This document shows positions 1 through 11,631 of a stretch of DNA of 64,000 bases, one piece after another (within the stretch, counting starts at the first letter, position 1; the number at the start of each line of letters is the position of its first letter). Origin of the DNA: Annona cherimola. Its lineage: Eukaryota; Streptophyta; Magnoliopsida; Magnoliales; Annonaceae. The translations under genes were made by a program, and so were the position numbers. The stretch is from contig CM059971.1 in NCBI GenBank assembly GCA_030490835.1, forward strand, positions 57,150,012 through 57,214,011, given 5' to 3'. The notes under the pieces were generated by a model, which was not told the DNA's origin, ran no database searches, and saw only the letters and a list, made by a program, of their open reading frames with translations.

Positions 1-486
1 TGGGATTGAAGACAACAAGACTTTGTAGGGGTCTCCAACGATGAGAGTGCTCTTTCTTGAAACTCATAACTGTTCATTTGGAAGAGTTACCTATGAGCTT
101 AATGGTAAGTGATGCAAGACATCCACATCTAGTAATACCGATTTGTTTTCTTTTTTTTCAACATTTTCTACGTTCCTTCTAAGTCCTCACCTTAAGTATT
201 TCAAAATGTTATAGCATATCTGCTCATCTTTTTTAGATCTTCTAACATCGCTTTTTCTTATATTGAAGCCACGACATCTTCCATATAAATTATAGAAATA
301 ATACGCCTCTTCTTCACTATCAAACTCTTGCCCAATAACAGTAGTTAACTCAGCAGGCATACTAGGAGTAAAACTAATTACACTTGCTAGACTCAGTTCA
401 CTTTCTTCAACTAACATAGCATCTTCAGTCAATTCCACTATGGGCAATGGAGACATACTTTTGTCTATGTTCAATGATGATGTCAT
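1..486 (-). pseudogene. FAR1/FHY3-type DNA-binding domain fragment, broken
   Basis: The minus-strand frame from the ATG at 486 encodes about 99 residues. The segment IGQEFDSEEEAYYFYNLYGR matches the start of the FAR1 DNA-binding domain, a zinc-chelating fold derived from MULE transposases and shared by FHY3/FAR1/FRS proteins. After a stop at 187 the same frame continues towards the window edge with recognisable FAR1 pieces (TRCGC, then LTIKL, then FKKEHSH), interrupted by a second stop where the family usually has a tryptophan. The N-terminal 45 residues are acidic and low-complexity, as in many FRS proteins. Two in-frame stops and no sign of splicing around them argue for a dead gene or a MULE-related relic. 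The rest lies outside the window, so an intact downstream part cannot be excluded. Confidence 0.7.
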
Positions 487-1085
487 TTAATAAATACCTA
501 ATAAATCATATTTGAAAGACAATATAAATTATTCAATTGATAAGAAATTGAATATGTCAATTTTATAATTACTTTCAATGCAACAATATTTACTTTCCAA
601 AAAGAAATGGTGTAGAATTCTAATGTCAGCATGCTAATGTTATACATATAGCAGAATTATAGAAAAGAAATATTGTAGAATTTTATTATCAGCATGCTAT
701 ATTTCCACATAGCATGCTAAATTCATAATTTTCTTTAAAATAATTTGTATAATGATATGAAAACTATACAGTTAGATTGTCATAATGTGTATAATGATAT
801 GAAAACTATACAACTAGATCTTTTATGCAAAGTCTAGTTAATTATTAGGATAGTATAGGATTCCAAAATTAGCATGCTAATGACTTTGACTTTGTAAGAC
901 ATATTAATTTTATAAATCTATTTAAATATTTAAAATGCATTCCAAAAATAGTGAAAAAATGATATTTGATCCATTTCTTATTTAGAATTGACTTCTAAAT
1001 AATGGATTCCTTTTACCAACATGTACACTAGTTATTAGCAATGTACACTAGTTATCAGCAATCCATTTCTAAATATTTAAAATGA
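487..1085. other. AT-rich non-coding DNA with scattered AGCATGCTAA motifs
   Basis: No gene is visible. The palindrome AGCATGCT (often TTAGCATGCTAA) recurs at about 629, 691, 713 and 871, and a pair of near-identical segments ending in GATATGAAAACTATACA lies at about 750-815. These are the same motifs as in the ordered array that follows. Confidence 0.5.
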
Positions 1086-1605
1086 CATACGTACACTGTA
1101 ATGTATAAAGTGAAATTGCAAGTCATTTGTTTGATCTATTTCTAGTTATTAGTCTGCTAAGTGCTAGATATGCATGCTATTCTAAAAAGTCAATGTGTAT
1201 TTTAGAATTACAGGTCATTTATTTGTGAGTAGTACCAAGCTAATTGTTGAACGAGCATGTTATGCGTACATTGCAATGTGTAAAGTGAAATTGCAGGTCA
1301 TCTGTTTCTAGCTATTAGCATGCTAAATGTTGGATCAGCATGCTAAATGCACAAGTCAGTGTGTATTTTGGAATTACAGGTCATCTGTTTGTGAGTATTA
1401 GCATGTTAATTGTTGAATGAGCATCCTCCGCATGCAATGTGTAAAGTGAAATTGTTGGACATCTATTTTATCTGTTTCTGATTATCAGCATGCTAAGTGT
1501 TGGATCAGCATGCTATATGCACAATTCAATGTGTATTTTAGAATTGCAGGTTATCTATTTGTGAATATCAGTATGCTAATTGTCGTATGAGCGTGCATTA
1601 ACTAA
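1086..1605. repeat. Tandem repeat, about 165-180 bp, three units
   Basis: Three consecutive units begin near 1086, 1261 and 1426. Each starts with a segment like AATGTGTAAAGTGAAATTGC, continues with GGTCATCTGTTT, then two copies of a TTAGCATGCTAA-like palindrome, then GTGTATTTTAGAATTACAGG. The second and third units are the most alike. There is no coding potential. Confidence 0.8.
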
Positions 1606-1814
1606 CATAGAAAGTAAATTTTCTTTAACATGTCTAGAATATTGAAAGATATTAGCATTATAATCCTAAAATATACAATCCATTTTTTGTAAATATGTAG
1701 AAGTTCAATCAAAAAATTATAATTTTACAATTGCATTACATGAATGTCATAACTTAAATCTGCATTGTTCCAAGCATAATGTTGTTGGTGATCTATCTAC
1801 ATATAGTGCCCATG

Positions 1815-2535
1815 TTCATTATGTCCACTTGTAAATTTTGGTGATAAATTAATTAGAAATAATCAACAATCACTATTAAATCAAAACCAATTAAGATTAA
1901 AAATAATTTCAGGAAAACATACTTAATCTTGTCTACAATTAAAAAATATAGAGTAAAAATAGCAAAATTATAGATAAATTTTGGAGGCTATTTTGATCAT
2001 TTTATAAATTTTGAAGATTCAAAATTTTTTAAAATCTGTAGTGGGCGCGAAGACTACCTTCCTTGATTTATACCTAGGAACTTTATAACAAAAAAACAAC
2101 CTTTTTTTTAGGTGGAGAATCAATTAATCTACAATTATTTTTACTTCCACTATATTTTTATCCGCAACTATTTTTATTCATTCGGCCGAAATTTTTTGAA
2201 GGTGCCCATTTGTAATTTTCAGTTATAAATTAATAAAAAAATATCAACAATAACAGTTCAATCAAATAGTAGTAAGATTTTTAAAAAAAATTTAGGAAAA
2301 CATATTTGACCTTGTCAACAATTAAAAATTATAGAGTATAAATGGTAAAATTATGGATAAATTTTGCAGGTCATTTTGATCATTTTATAAATTTTGAAGC
2401 TTCAATGTTTTTTGAATTTGCAGGGAACACAAAGACTACCTTTCTTGATGTTACACCTACGAAATTTGTGGTGAAAAATTAGCCTTCTTTTTTTCTGTGG
2501 AGATTCAAACAGAATCTACAATTATTTTTGCTTCC
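1815..2535. repeat. Direct tandem duplication, about 380 bp unit, two copies
   Basis: The segment from about 1822 to 2170 is repeated from about 2201 to 2535. Shared blocks include TTTTGATCATTTTATAAATT followed by TTGAAG, GAAGACTACCTT or its variant, and CTACAATTATTTTTACTTCC. A third partial echo of the last block (ending TTTTGCTTCCATGTCC) sits near 2590-2630. The offset is about 379 bases. No gene is seen; short frames between 2528 and 2984 look like chance. Confidence 0.7.
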
Positions 2536-2984
2536 AATCCGCCAATCATCTCTTGCCCATTTCACTTTTTTCATCCGAACAAATTTTTGGGTAGAGAATC
2601 AATTACAGGCAATTTTTTTGCTTCCATGTCCTCTCTGGGCAAGGTCGATTTTGCAATGCTCATTTCATCCCACTAGATTGATGGGCATGACATATCTTGG
2701 TAGCTTTGATTTTCTGTTTCTCATTTTTTCCCACCACATTTTTAGGCACATCATATCTGGGCATTATCGACTTTCCCTTGGATTTTTTCAAGAAAGCGGA
2801 TTTTTCGGTGTCAAGATTTGGGTGGGATAGCTACTACTCTTTGGAGTGCATGACAAGAAACTTGGAAATGCATACACACACTGTCAAAGGAAGCTACACA
2901 CATGTCATGAATTTTCAACGGGCCAGATTTTACTCACAGAAATGGACGGTTGGATCTTGCACTTGCTTAGGAATTCAGGTGTAG

Positions 2985-3490
2985 CATTGCTGCACCAGAA
3001 TACATCCCTATATATATAATATTCAAATGCATTCCGATATATCATCCATTGTATTTAAAATAATTTACTTTAATAGTATACCAATTTTCATCTAAATCAA
3101 ACATATATATGAGCCTCATTTTAAAATGATATAAGATTAACATAATCAAATTGTTAATCAAATAATTTAACTAAACATCAATTTTAAAATTATATTTTCA
3201 ATATCTAACCATCTAAAGTATGAATTTTATATGCATAAATGACTTCATAAAATACTATAACATTCTAAGATACGAACGCCCATTTTATAATGGAATGCAC
3301 AAGAATACAAATTGTATATGGATAAATAATTATATAAAGTATTATAACATTCTAACATGTGTGGAACCATTTTCTAATGGAGTGCATCATAATATGAATT
3401 GGATATGGATAAATGATTATATAAAGTATTATAATATTCTAATATATTTGGAGCCCATTTTCTGACAGAATGCACCATAATAGAGATTGA
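2985..3490 (+). mobile_element. MITE-like element with an internal triplicated 88-bp unit
   Basis: The left end (TGCTGCACCAGAATA, 2989) and right end (GACAGAATGCACC, 3463) are roughly inverted. Inside is the block CAATATCTAACCATCTAAAG that marks a dispersed family in this window. From 3229 an 87-90 base unit (start ATGGATAAAT-ATTATATAAAG, end AATGGAGTGCATCATAATA) occurs three times. Because the period is a multiple of three, the array reads as an 81-residue frame with a 29-residue repeat, which I regard as an accident of the repeat and not a gene. Confidence 0.5.
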
Positions 3491-3535
3491 CACTATTTTT
3501 TTTGTTTTTTGAGATAAACACTAATTAGTGAGGAA

Positions 3536-3562
3536 TATAATATATATATATATATATTAGAT
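3536..3562. repeat. (TA)n microsatellite
   Basis: An uninterrupted TA dinucleotide run. Similar short TA runs occur near 3786-3800, 10680-10700 and 54788-54806, mostly at the edges of MITEs. Confidence 0.9.
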
Positions 3563-3805
3563 ATTTAATTTCTTTATTCGATATCTAAAATAACTATTTG
3601 GTGATTAAAAGATAGATAAATGATTCAACACAACCAAGCTAAATGAATATTTTGAGATGTCCATGCATCCCTTAGTTTTTTTTTAAAAAAAAAATTATTT
3701 TCCAAATCTAAATAATTTATTTGATTTGACATCATTTGTTTAATGATATTACAAAAAATCACCTTCATTGGAATTTATATTTGCAATATATATATATATA
3801 GAGAT

Positions 3806-4125
3806 CCGATCATGTGCAGTCCGCTGTAAAATGGACCCCACACATATTAGATTGTAATGAAACTTTATACAATCATTTATCCATATATAAATCATACTTT
3901 AGACGGTTTAGATGTTGAAAAAACCATTTTAAACTTGATATTTACATTAAATTATTTTATTATGTTGATTTTGCACCATTTTAAGATAGGGACTACACGC
4001 ATGTTGAATTTGGATCAAAATTGGTATGCTAATAAAGTGAACAATTCTAAATACAATGGGTGGGGTGAATTTTTTATTTATGATCAAGTGGGGCCCATAG
4101 TGCATTGACTGCACGGTGCAATCGC
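3806..4125 (-). mobile_element. MITE with imperfect terminal inverted repeats
   Basis: The left end GTGCAGTCCGCTGTAAAATG then GACCCCACA pairs with the reverse complement of the right end, which reads GTGGGGCCCATAGTGCATTG then ACTGCAC. The interior reads, on the minus strand, as the block TTCAACATCTAAACCGTCTA then AAGTATGATTTATA, the family signature also seen at 2985-3490 in the other orientation. It is about 315 bases and has no transposase. The ends suggest a hAT-like or unclassified MITE; I could not fix the target duplication. Confidence 0.6.
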
Positions 4126-4735
4126 ATGCACTAGATTATTTCCCATATATATATAAGCATTCTCTTAGGCTGAATACACACTATTCCATACTACCAATAG
4201 AAGGCTTGGGTTTTGTTATAATTTGTCAAATCAGGTTCTTATTTTGTGTACTAGTTTCCTACGAAATTGAGAGAATAGTTATAGGGTTGTAAACTTCTTT
4301 CATTGATTATTAACCGCGAATTTTTTTCAGACTCTCCAATTATTCCTTTCCAATGCCCTGTTTTCCCATTATCTACTGCTATTCTTCTCAAATTCTCCAC
4401 TTCCTATCATCCATACTCTCTCTTATTTCCCCATTGAAGGTCTTATTTCTTTTCATGAAGCCTTGCACTTCCTATTCAATATTGGAGTTCCTCTTTTGCA
4501 TTTTCTCTGCTAAGAAGCTCATCATTCTGCATCAACGTTTAGAACATTAAATTCCACACGAAATTCTAAAGTTAGTTCCACTGGATAACCAACATTGCGA
4601 ATACTGATTTAATTGGCTTCTTTCGTGAGACTTGGTAACTGCGATGTCATGTACAAATGGATACAACGCTTTATCAAATTAATATCGAAAATACGACTAC
4701 AAATCAGCATGAATCAATAATAATTTTGGTTACCA
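4126..4735. other. 3' flank of the receptor kinase gene
   Basis: AT-rich DNA downstream of the receptor kinase stop codon. It should contain the 3' UTR, but I see no clear AATAAA signal on the minus strand. No other gene is seen. Confidence 0.4.
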
Positions 4736-7700
4736 TTAAGAGACCTCCCCCTTCAATGAGGGATTTGAATTTGCAGATGAAGAACACTCTCCTCTCTCTT
4801 TAGTCTCAATCAACATTGACACGACTTGCCGCATTGCCGGTCGGTCAGAAGGAGACATGCTAGTACAAAGCAATGCAATTTTCAAGACCATGAATATGTG
4901 ATTGATTGTATTTTCATCTTCTATTTTCATTCGAGCATCAATAATTCCTGCCTCCATTGAATTTTTTTGGATATAATTCCTCACCCAAGTGGCAAGGTCA
5001 CCTCCTTGGTCTAGAGGTTGTACAGGCATTTTGCCTGTAAGCAACTCCAATACGACAACCCCATAGCTGTAGACATCACATTTCTCTGAGACTTTCATGG
5101 TGTATGCATATTCTGCCAAAAAGATGCGCAAGACCATTTGTCAATTGTGAAATGTTTGATTGAAAAACTCCTTAAGAAAAAATAACTAGCATACAGACCC
5201 AGACACTTTTGAAGAAGTTGTAACTTAAAAAAAAGAGTTCAAGATTCCAAACTGTAGAATGCACATGCAGATCATGAAATAAATAAAGTCGTGCCAATAA
5301 ACAAATGAACAAACAATAAAGTCATGCCTGTCGCAGAAAACAAATAAGACCAATTACTACTTGTATTCCAATTCCTTTCTCAATATTAAAGTTAAAAACA
5401 AATTTTCCTTTCTCTATTTCCTTGTACTCAAATAGAAAAATGAGGGTTTGCAGACACATATACACATACAAGCACACATGCACCAGTGGCCAGCTCAAAC
5501 AACAGAGTTGGATGCTGTCAACCATGATACTAGAGGCGACCAAGACAGAATTCATCTGATAAATGAAAATGAATGACTTAAATAGTTGGACAATTTCATT
5601 TCAAATTATAGTGTTAAATGAGAAAAAGCTACACATGAGACTGAAGTTATTATGCTGTTGATAATCAGTGTAGAGAGCGAAAAATAAATTGCTGAAGTGA
5701 ATTGCTACAGTGCTACTACAGCAAAAACTATCTCATAGAAATTTTCTTCCACAACAGGGAAAAGCACAGTTTTTTTAAATTATAAGAAGAGAGAGGATCA
5801 AACAATTTGCAAAAGGAACTCAGGAACAACCATAAACAGAAGGAAGAAAAGCACTTTACCAGGAGCGATGTAACCATATGATCCTGCCACTGCAGACATC
5901 GACTTCGATTGTGGCATGTCAATAATCTTTGCAAGCCCAAAATCCCCAACATGAGCTTCATAGTTCTCATCAAGAAGGATGTTGTTAGATTTTATATCTC
6001 GGTGAACAATCTGTGGTTTGCAATCATGATGCAAGTATGAGAGCCCCTGAGCAGCCCCAAGAGCGATCTGATAACGGGTTTCCCAATTAAGGCTACATGA
6101 TTCCCCATGTAGTTGATCAGCCAAGCTGCCCCTGGACATATATTCATACAGTAAAAGATTGGATCCCTGGTGATAGCAATAACCATGGAGATTAACAATA
6201 TTACGGTGTCTAATCTTCCCAAGAGTTAAAATTTCAGCACGAAAGCTGTTGTCTATGTTGTTCCCTTCTCTCTGAGATGCAAGCTTCTTAACAGCAATCA
6301 CCTGACCAGTGTGTAAAACTGATTTATATACTGTTCCACAAGCCCCTCTCCCAATTAGAAAACCATCATCAAAATTTTTTGTAGACTCAATCAGTTCCTG
6401 AAATATAAATTCCCCATTGGGGAAGAAAGATACATCTGAAACAGAAGAAGGTAACTGCTTATCTTGTAATGGAGCAACTGTCTCCGGTGGGTGTCTCAAG
6501 AACTGTAAGACAACGATAATAAGAATGAGAGCAACCCCACCCACAGAGACAGAAACTATTGCAATAATCCTGCCAAGAGGAGCATTTGCCACTTTTGATG
6601 ATGGGCGAGAAGGAGTAGATTGAGATCCACCACATGCTCGAAGCGGGTCTCCACAAAGATCCCTGTTTCCAATAAAGCTGCTGATAGCCATTTCTTGAAA
6701 GATCGGAATAGATGGCAGAGGTCCTGATAAATCATTGTAAGAAAGGTTGCAGCTGAGCAAGCTTGACAGGTTGGCAAATGTGGAAGGGATTTTGCCTGTC
6801 AAATGGTTGTTGTTCAGCAGGAGGAATTCCAATAAAAAGAGATTTCCAAGCTCAGCAGGTATAATCCCCGAAAGATTGTTATAACTGAGATTCATTGCTA
6901 TCTGCAAACTCGAAAGTTCACCAAACTGCTGTGGTATTTCACCAGAAAATTTGTTACCACCCATCTGCAATTCAGTTAATCGGAAGAGATTCCCTAAGCT
7001 GGCTGGTATGTTTCCTGAAAGCGCATTATCGGAAAGTTTAAGCAGCTCCAATTGGGAAAGGTTTCCTAGCTCATTTGGCAATCCACCTGTGAACCCATTT
7101 CGGCTGAGATCAAGTCGTTGTAGCATCCTGCAGTTAACAATCTGTAGAGGAATTTTCCCAGTAATGTTGTTAGATGAAATGTTCAAGCTTGCCAATTGAG
7201 ATAGATAACCAATCTCTTTTGGCAAGGTAGAAGTGAAATAGTTACCAGAGAGATGAAGCCGTTGTAAAGTTGTGCAATTCCCAATCTCTGGAGGAATTGG
7301 ACCACCGAATTTGTTCTGATCCAATTCAATGGTAGACAAGTTTGCCAGTTTACATAGGCCAGGTGGAAGGGGGCCCCTAAGACTGTTTCCTCCCAATCGA
7401 AGCTGAATCAGAGACTTGCATCCTGTGATCCCTTTAGGGATAATACCCACCAGGTTGTTTGACCACAGGTTTAAGCAAATCAGATTCAAATGCTGGCAAA
7501 GATATCGGGGTATATGCCCAGAGAGATTGTTCTGTGAAAAATCCACCGCCCAAAGTCGGCTATACACACCAAGCCCCTGAGGAATGCTGCCAGTCAGTGA
7601 GTTATCAAAGAGTTGCAACATGTACAATTTGCTCATGTACTGCAATTCAACAGGAATGGTTCCTGTGAGCCGATTGATGGAAAGATCTAATTTACTCAGA

Positions 7701-8809
7701 CTTTTCGAGTTGCATAATTCAACAGGTATAACACCTGTGAGCTGGTTTTGGAAGAGATACAACAACTGTAAGAACTTCAATCTACCAAATTCTCTTGGTA
7801 TATGGCCTGTCAACAAGTTCTCTGAGATATCAATTTCTTTTGCCACACTTAGATTTCCAAGCTCCTTTGGTATTGTTCCATTCAATGCATTTCTGTACAG
7901 ATATAGTTTCTCCAAGAACATAAGGTTCCCTATCTCCAAGGGAATTTCACCTGTCAGTTTGTTCTCATACAAAGCAAGAGTTCGAAGACTAGTGCAGTTA
8001 CCAAGCTCCTTTGGTATTGAACCTGACAGAAAATTATCCCAAAGAACCAGATCCTTCAATCTGCCAAGCATCCCAATTTCTTTTGGAATTCCTCCCTCTA
8101 AATTGTTCTGCGCAAGACCCAAGACTCTCAACTTCTCACATTGACCTATTTCCACTGGTAGCCTTCCAGATATCAGATTCTGGCCAGCTCGAAAAACTGT
8201 CAAATTCTTCAGATTCCCAAGCGACAAAGGCAGTGGGCCACTTAGATTGTTAGAGTAAGCTGTTAGCTCCACAATGGATGACAAATTCCCAAGTTCCTCA
8301 GGAAATGGCCCTGATATCCCATTATTGCACAAATCAAGATTTCTCAGAAATGACAGATTACCCAATTCAGCAGGGATGCGGCCACTGAAAGCATTGTCAT
8401 TGAGATAAAGGACTTCCAACTTGGAACAGTTACCAATCTCCCTTGGTATTGTTCTTTTCAGTTTGTTGTGAGAGACATCAAGAACAGTCAAATGGACCAA
8501 AGAACCAATGCTCGGCGACAGAGTTCCTGACAAGTTCATGGAACTCAGATTGAGAGAGTAAACTGCTGGGCCAAATTCAAGCACAGAGCAGTTCACGCCT
8601 GCCCATGCACAAGGCATCGAATCGCGGGAATCCCAGGAACCCAGATTGTTAAATTCATCAATGAGGCTGCTCTTGATCTTCAACAGGTTTTCCCCTTCCA
8701 CGTGGAGCTCTTCGGAGCTACAACCGACCCAAGAGGCCAGTGCTACGATAGCTTCAAGTGCTACCACTACGGAAATTAAAATTCTCCCAGATTTTAAAAC
8801 TGGCAACAT
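4736..8809 (-). CDS. Leucine-rich repeat receptor-like protein kinase (two exons)
   Basis: Exon 1 is 8809..5860 and exon 2 is 5112..4736. The splice joins ATCGCTCCTG (donor GTAAAG) to AATATGCA (acceptor TTGGCAG), restoring the APE-motif peptide IAPEYAYT. The protein is about 1108 residues: signal peptide 1-30, LRRNT cap about 34-75, some 24-25 plant-type LRRs to about 700, transmembrane helix about 748-771, and a kinase at about 813-1090. The kinase has the glycine loop IGRGACGTVY (from 819), lysine 841 in AVKK, HRD (Asp 938), DFG (Asp 956) and APE, so it looks like an active RD-type Ser/Thr kinase. It closely resembles Arabidopsis At2g33170 and At5g63930 in layout and length, receptors of the LRR-XI type thought to bind secreted peptides. 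The ligand is inferred only. The open frame extends five codons upstream to a GTG; the ATG at 8809 is the plausible start. Confidence 0.93.
5113..5859 (-). other. Intron of the receptor kinase gene (747 bp)
   Basis: It is bounded by GT (5859-5858) and AG (5114-5113) on the minus strand and is AT-rich. It lies within the activation-segment codon for Glu of the APE motif. Reading through the donor would give a protein ending about 20 residues later, without the C-terminal half of the kinase lobe. The exact frame match across the junction (3327 coding bases, 1109 codons with the stop) supports the call. Confidence 0.9.
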
Positions 8810-9500
8810 GGTAAGTACTCTCACACGTAAGCAGCAAAGAACCAGAATCAGAACTCAAATCCACGCAGCATCCGCAGGCAGCGGAGGAGAAACCCACAAA
8901 TGCAATTCAAAGAAGACCCAGAAAATCTCAAGCACGCCACCACGTACCTCTCCAGAACTCCACTGCCAAATCTCGAGTCCTGAAATCAGAGCTCACAGAG
9001 AGATTGCCGGAACGAGCCAAAAAGAAACACCCAAGTCCTGTATTTCAAAACCGAGATCGAAAGAGGTGAGCTTCTGGATTTCTGCCGTTTCGGCAATGAA
9101 TACAACTGAATTTTTCTTATTGGGAAAAGGAAATGCATTGAATCTGTCACTTTTTCCTTTTCCTTCAATTGCCTCTCTCAATCAATCAAAGATTCAAAAT
9201 TCAAAAGACCCATTTCGGATATTTTGCTGGGAAAATCAATTACCTCTTGGTTTTTCTTCCTTCTTCATCTTCTGCTTTTTTCTTTCCTTGCTTTTTTCCT
9301 TTTCCGGCTTGCGTTGAGACTTGACAGTGGAAGGAAGGAGGAGGGACTTTGGAAACTGAAGCGGAAAAAATCGCTTTGCTGAAAAATCGCAGGCCCCGGC
9401 GGTCGGAATGCATGCACATCAACCACGGTCCACGTGGAATCATCTATGAATTGGCCGTTATGGTGGGCCACCGATCCGATGACTCGAGCTTTCTTGTTCA
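8810..9500 (-). promoter_or_regulatory. 5' leader and proximal promoter region of the receptor kinase
   Basis: Upstream of the ATG the DNA is richer in GC than its surroundings, and purine-rich on the minus strand around 9241-9310, as is common in plant 5' UTRs. Possible leader-intron donors (AG then GTACGT near 8950, AG then GTAATT near 9242) are visible, but no matching acceptor is convincing. I cannot place a TATA box with confidence. Confidence 0.4.
9430..9437. promoter_or_regulatory. G-box (CCACGTGG)
   Basis: A perfect palindromic CACGTG core with flanking C and G lies about 620 bases upstream of the kinase ATG. G-boxes bind plant bZIP and bHLH factors. A single match could be chance, but the palindromic 8-mer in an upstream region is reasonable. 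Confidence 0.4.
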
Positions 9501-9997
9501 CGATTAAGGAAAAAGAAGTCATTTGTTTCTCTTTGACTTTGAATTATATTGCTAATTAAATGGCATTTCATATTGTTAACATATTTTTCTTTCATCTTCC
9601 TTTGGATTTTTATATGGCTATTTTCTTTTGGATTTTTTTGTGAGCTTAAATGTATTAATATCAAATTTTATTTTTTAAAAAAATTTATATAAATTTTATA
9701 ACTTTTTAAAAATTAAAAATTTCAATCCATCACACACTTCTTCACATGAAAACTGGAAAAAATAATTTAATTGTAAAAAATATGTACAAGAATTTGAAAT
9801 TAGTAAATTTTGATATATAAACTAATATACCCAAGCCCATATAAAAAAAATTAAGAAAAATTATAAAAAATATGAAATTTACAATGTTGACACTTAGTTG
9901 AGTAGCAATTGTGTATCATTATCCATATTTTTTCTGCTATATTTACGAGGCCATTGATCTCTAAGCTCGGCCAAAAAATGTATTTCTTTTCAGGGAG
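9501..9997. other. AT-rich intergenic DNA, nothing recognised
   Basis: Long A/T runs and no supported frame on either strand. Confidence 0.5.
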
Positions 9998-10440
9998 GAT
10001 CCCATGCGTCTGGCAACCCCTTCATAATTATTCTTTTATTTTTCTTATAAACATATAAAGTTAATTATGCTTAATCTATAAACTAAATTTTATCATTTTT
10101 GAATGTTTTTAACTATTTTTATTTTTAAATATGATGACATTTTCATATTTTTTTAAGAAAAATTACAAAAATGTCACTATGTTTAAAAATAAAAAATACT
10201 TAAAAGAATCCGAAAATAGTAAAACTTAGTTTTTAAACATAATGACATTTTCATAATTTTTGAGGCAGAAAATTACGAAAATGTCACTGTTTTTATAAAT
10301 AAAAAATAATTAAAAGTATCCAAAAAGGGTAAAACTTAGTTTATAAATTAAGCATAATTAATTTTACATGTTTATAAAAAATCAAAACACTTTCCACGGC
10401 CGGATGGATGAGGGTTCCATGCTGCCAGCCGCAGGGAATC
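9998..10440. mobile_element. Foldback MITE FB1
   Basis: The left arm (GATCCCATGCGTCTGGCAAC) pairs with the right arm (ATGCTGCCAGCCGCAGGGAATC) with small insertions. The interior is largely self-complementary and carries two copies of a palindromic core, ATGACATTTTCATA...AAAATGTCAC, so the centre has been duplicated. Shoulder motifs are shared with the other foldback copies. No coding sequence. Confidence 0.6.
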
Positions 10441-11249
10441 GCGCCTCTTTCTTTTTTATTTGTTCTTATACAAATGTAGGCCTTATTAAGATATTCAACC
10501 TTATACAATTTTGGCAAAATTTGGTATTTTATTGTAAATTTTAAAATAGAGAAAATGGGCATAGAGCCATAGGACCGCGTTGGAATAAGTCTATTTTATC
10601 TATTTTCAAAAATTAAAATAAAATATTAAAAAATTTTAAGATTACTAAATTTCATATCATAAAAGATCTGAGTGAAGCTTTTATATATATATATATATAA
10701 GAAAATTAAAAAGAAAAAATATATTTTTACGCATGCAACAGGCCGCATAGGACCAATGGTTACTTATAAATTAATTAATTAATTCTATTACAAGTACGGT
10801 AAAAAGTCATAATGTTAGACATATACTTCCAATGAATTGAAGTGTATAGTTTTTTTCAGTACTAAATTTCATTATGACCAAGCTCACTTTCACATTTTTT
10901 GTATTTTTATTGCAAGTAATTTCACTTCAAAAATCTCACAAATAATTAAAAAGTATTGAATTTATATAAACAATGTCAAAAATAATTGTAAAATAGGATA
11001 ATTCTGGAGAAAAAAGTTTCTGACGAAAAAACATGTTTTAGTCAATATTAAACACACCCAAAATGTGTGACAAAAATAAAGGTAAATAAGATAAAATATT
11101 TTTAATTTTCATGGTTCTAATATTCAGGTATTTTTTTTCTTTAATTTAGCGGTGGAACACCATTTGTTGTATATAAGATTAAATTCATTATGTAAAAGAA
11201 TTATATTTCTTTGGGATATTTTTAAATGCACACGGGTGCACTTAGGTCA
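10441..11249. other. AT-rich intergenic DNA
   Basis: No gene. It includes a TA run at 10680-10700. A small outer palindrome (GCACACGGGTGCAC, near 11228) sits just before the next foldback. Confidence 0.4.
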
Positions 11250-11631
11250 AGTGCACCCAAGTGAATTTAACCCATTTTTGAATTTTTTTGAAAATTTTGT
11301 ATACAACTGTTAATCTATATGTATTTAACATATGTATCAATTTTTACCATTTTTAAATATTTGTATACATTTGCTTTGAATTTTTTAAAATCAGTAGCAG
11401 TTTCGTAATTATGAAACTGCCGCTGATTTTAAAAAATCAAAAACAAATATCTACAAATATCCAAAAATGATAATTATGAAACTGACATTGATTTTTAAAA
11501 ATCCAAAATAAATATCTACAAATATCCAAAAATGGTAAAAATTGATACACATGTTAAATACACTTTGATTAACAATTGTATAAAATTTTTAAAAAAAATA
11601 TTAAAAATAAGTTTTTGCATCCTGGTGCACT
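11250..11631. mobile_element. Foldback MITE FB2
   Basis: The left arm begins AGTGCACCCAAGTG and the right arm ends CATCCTGGTGCACT. The arms pair across nearly the whole element around the centre ATCAGTAGCAGTTTCGTAAT, TATGAAACTGCCGCTGAT. One arm segment (AAATATCTACAAATATCCAA) is present twice on the right, so the right half carries a partial duplication. About 380 bases and no frame of note. Confidence 0.75.

Noticed and set aside
1086..1605. CRISPR-like array
   Set aside because: This is a plant nuclear region. The repeats are long, directly adjoining and diverged, with no uniform spacers or cas genes.
3220..3465. 81-codon frame with a 29-residue internal repeat
   Set aside because: The repeat is an 87-90 base DNA repeat in a MITE, with A/T-driven residues (Ile, Asn, Tyr). 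No sign of a gene.
7584..8144. 186-codon plus-strand frame opposite the receptor kinase
   Set aside because: It is the antisense shadow of the LRR region, whose regular repeats avoid stops on the opposite strand.
8822..8824. GTG start for the receptor kinase
   Set aside because: A GTG start is not expected in a plant nuclear gene. The ATG five codons downstream gives a normal signal peptide.
8646..9317. 223-codon plus-strand frame over the 5' end of the kinase gene
   Set aside because: Overlaps the first exon and leader in antisense. No homology recognised, and its C-terminal part is a C/T-rich leader complement.
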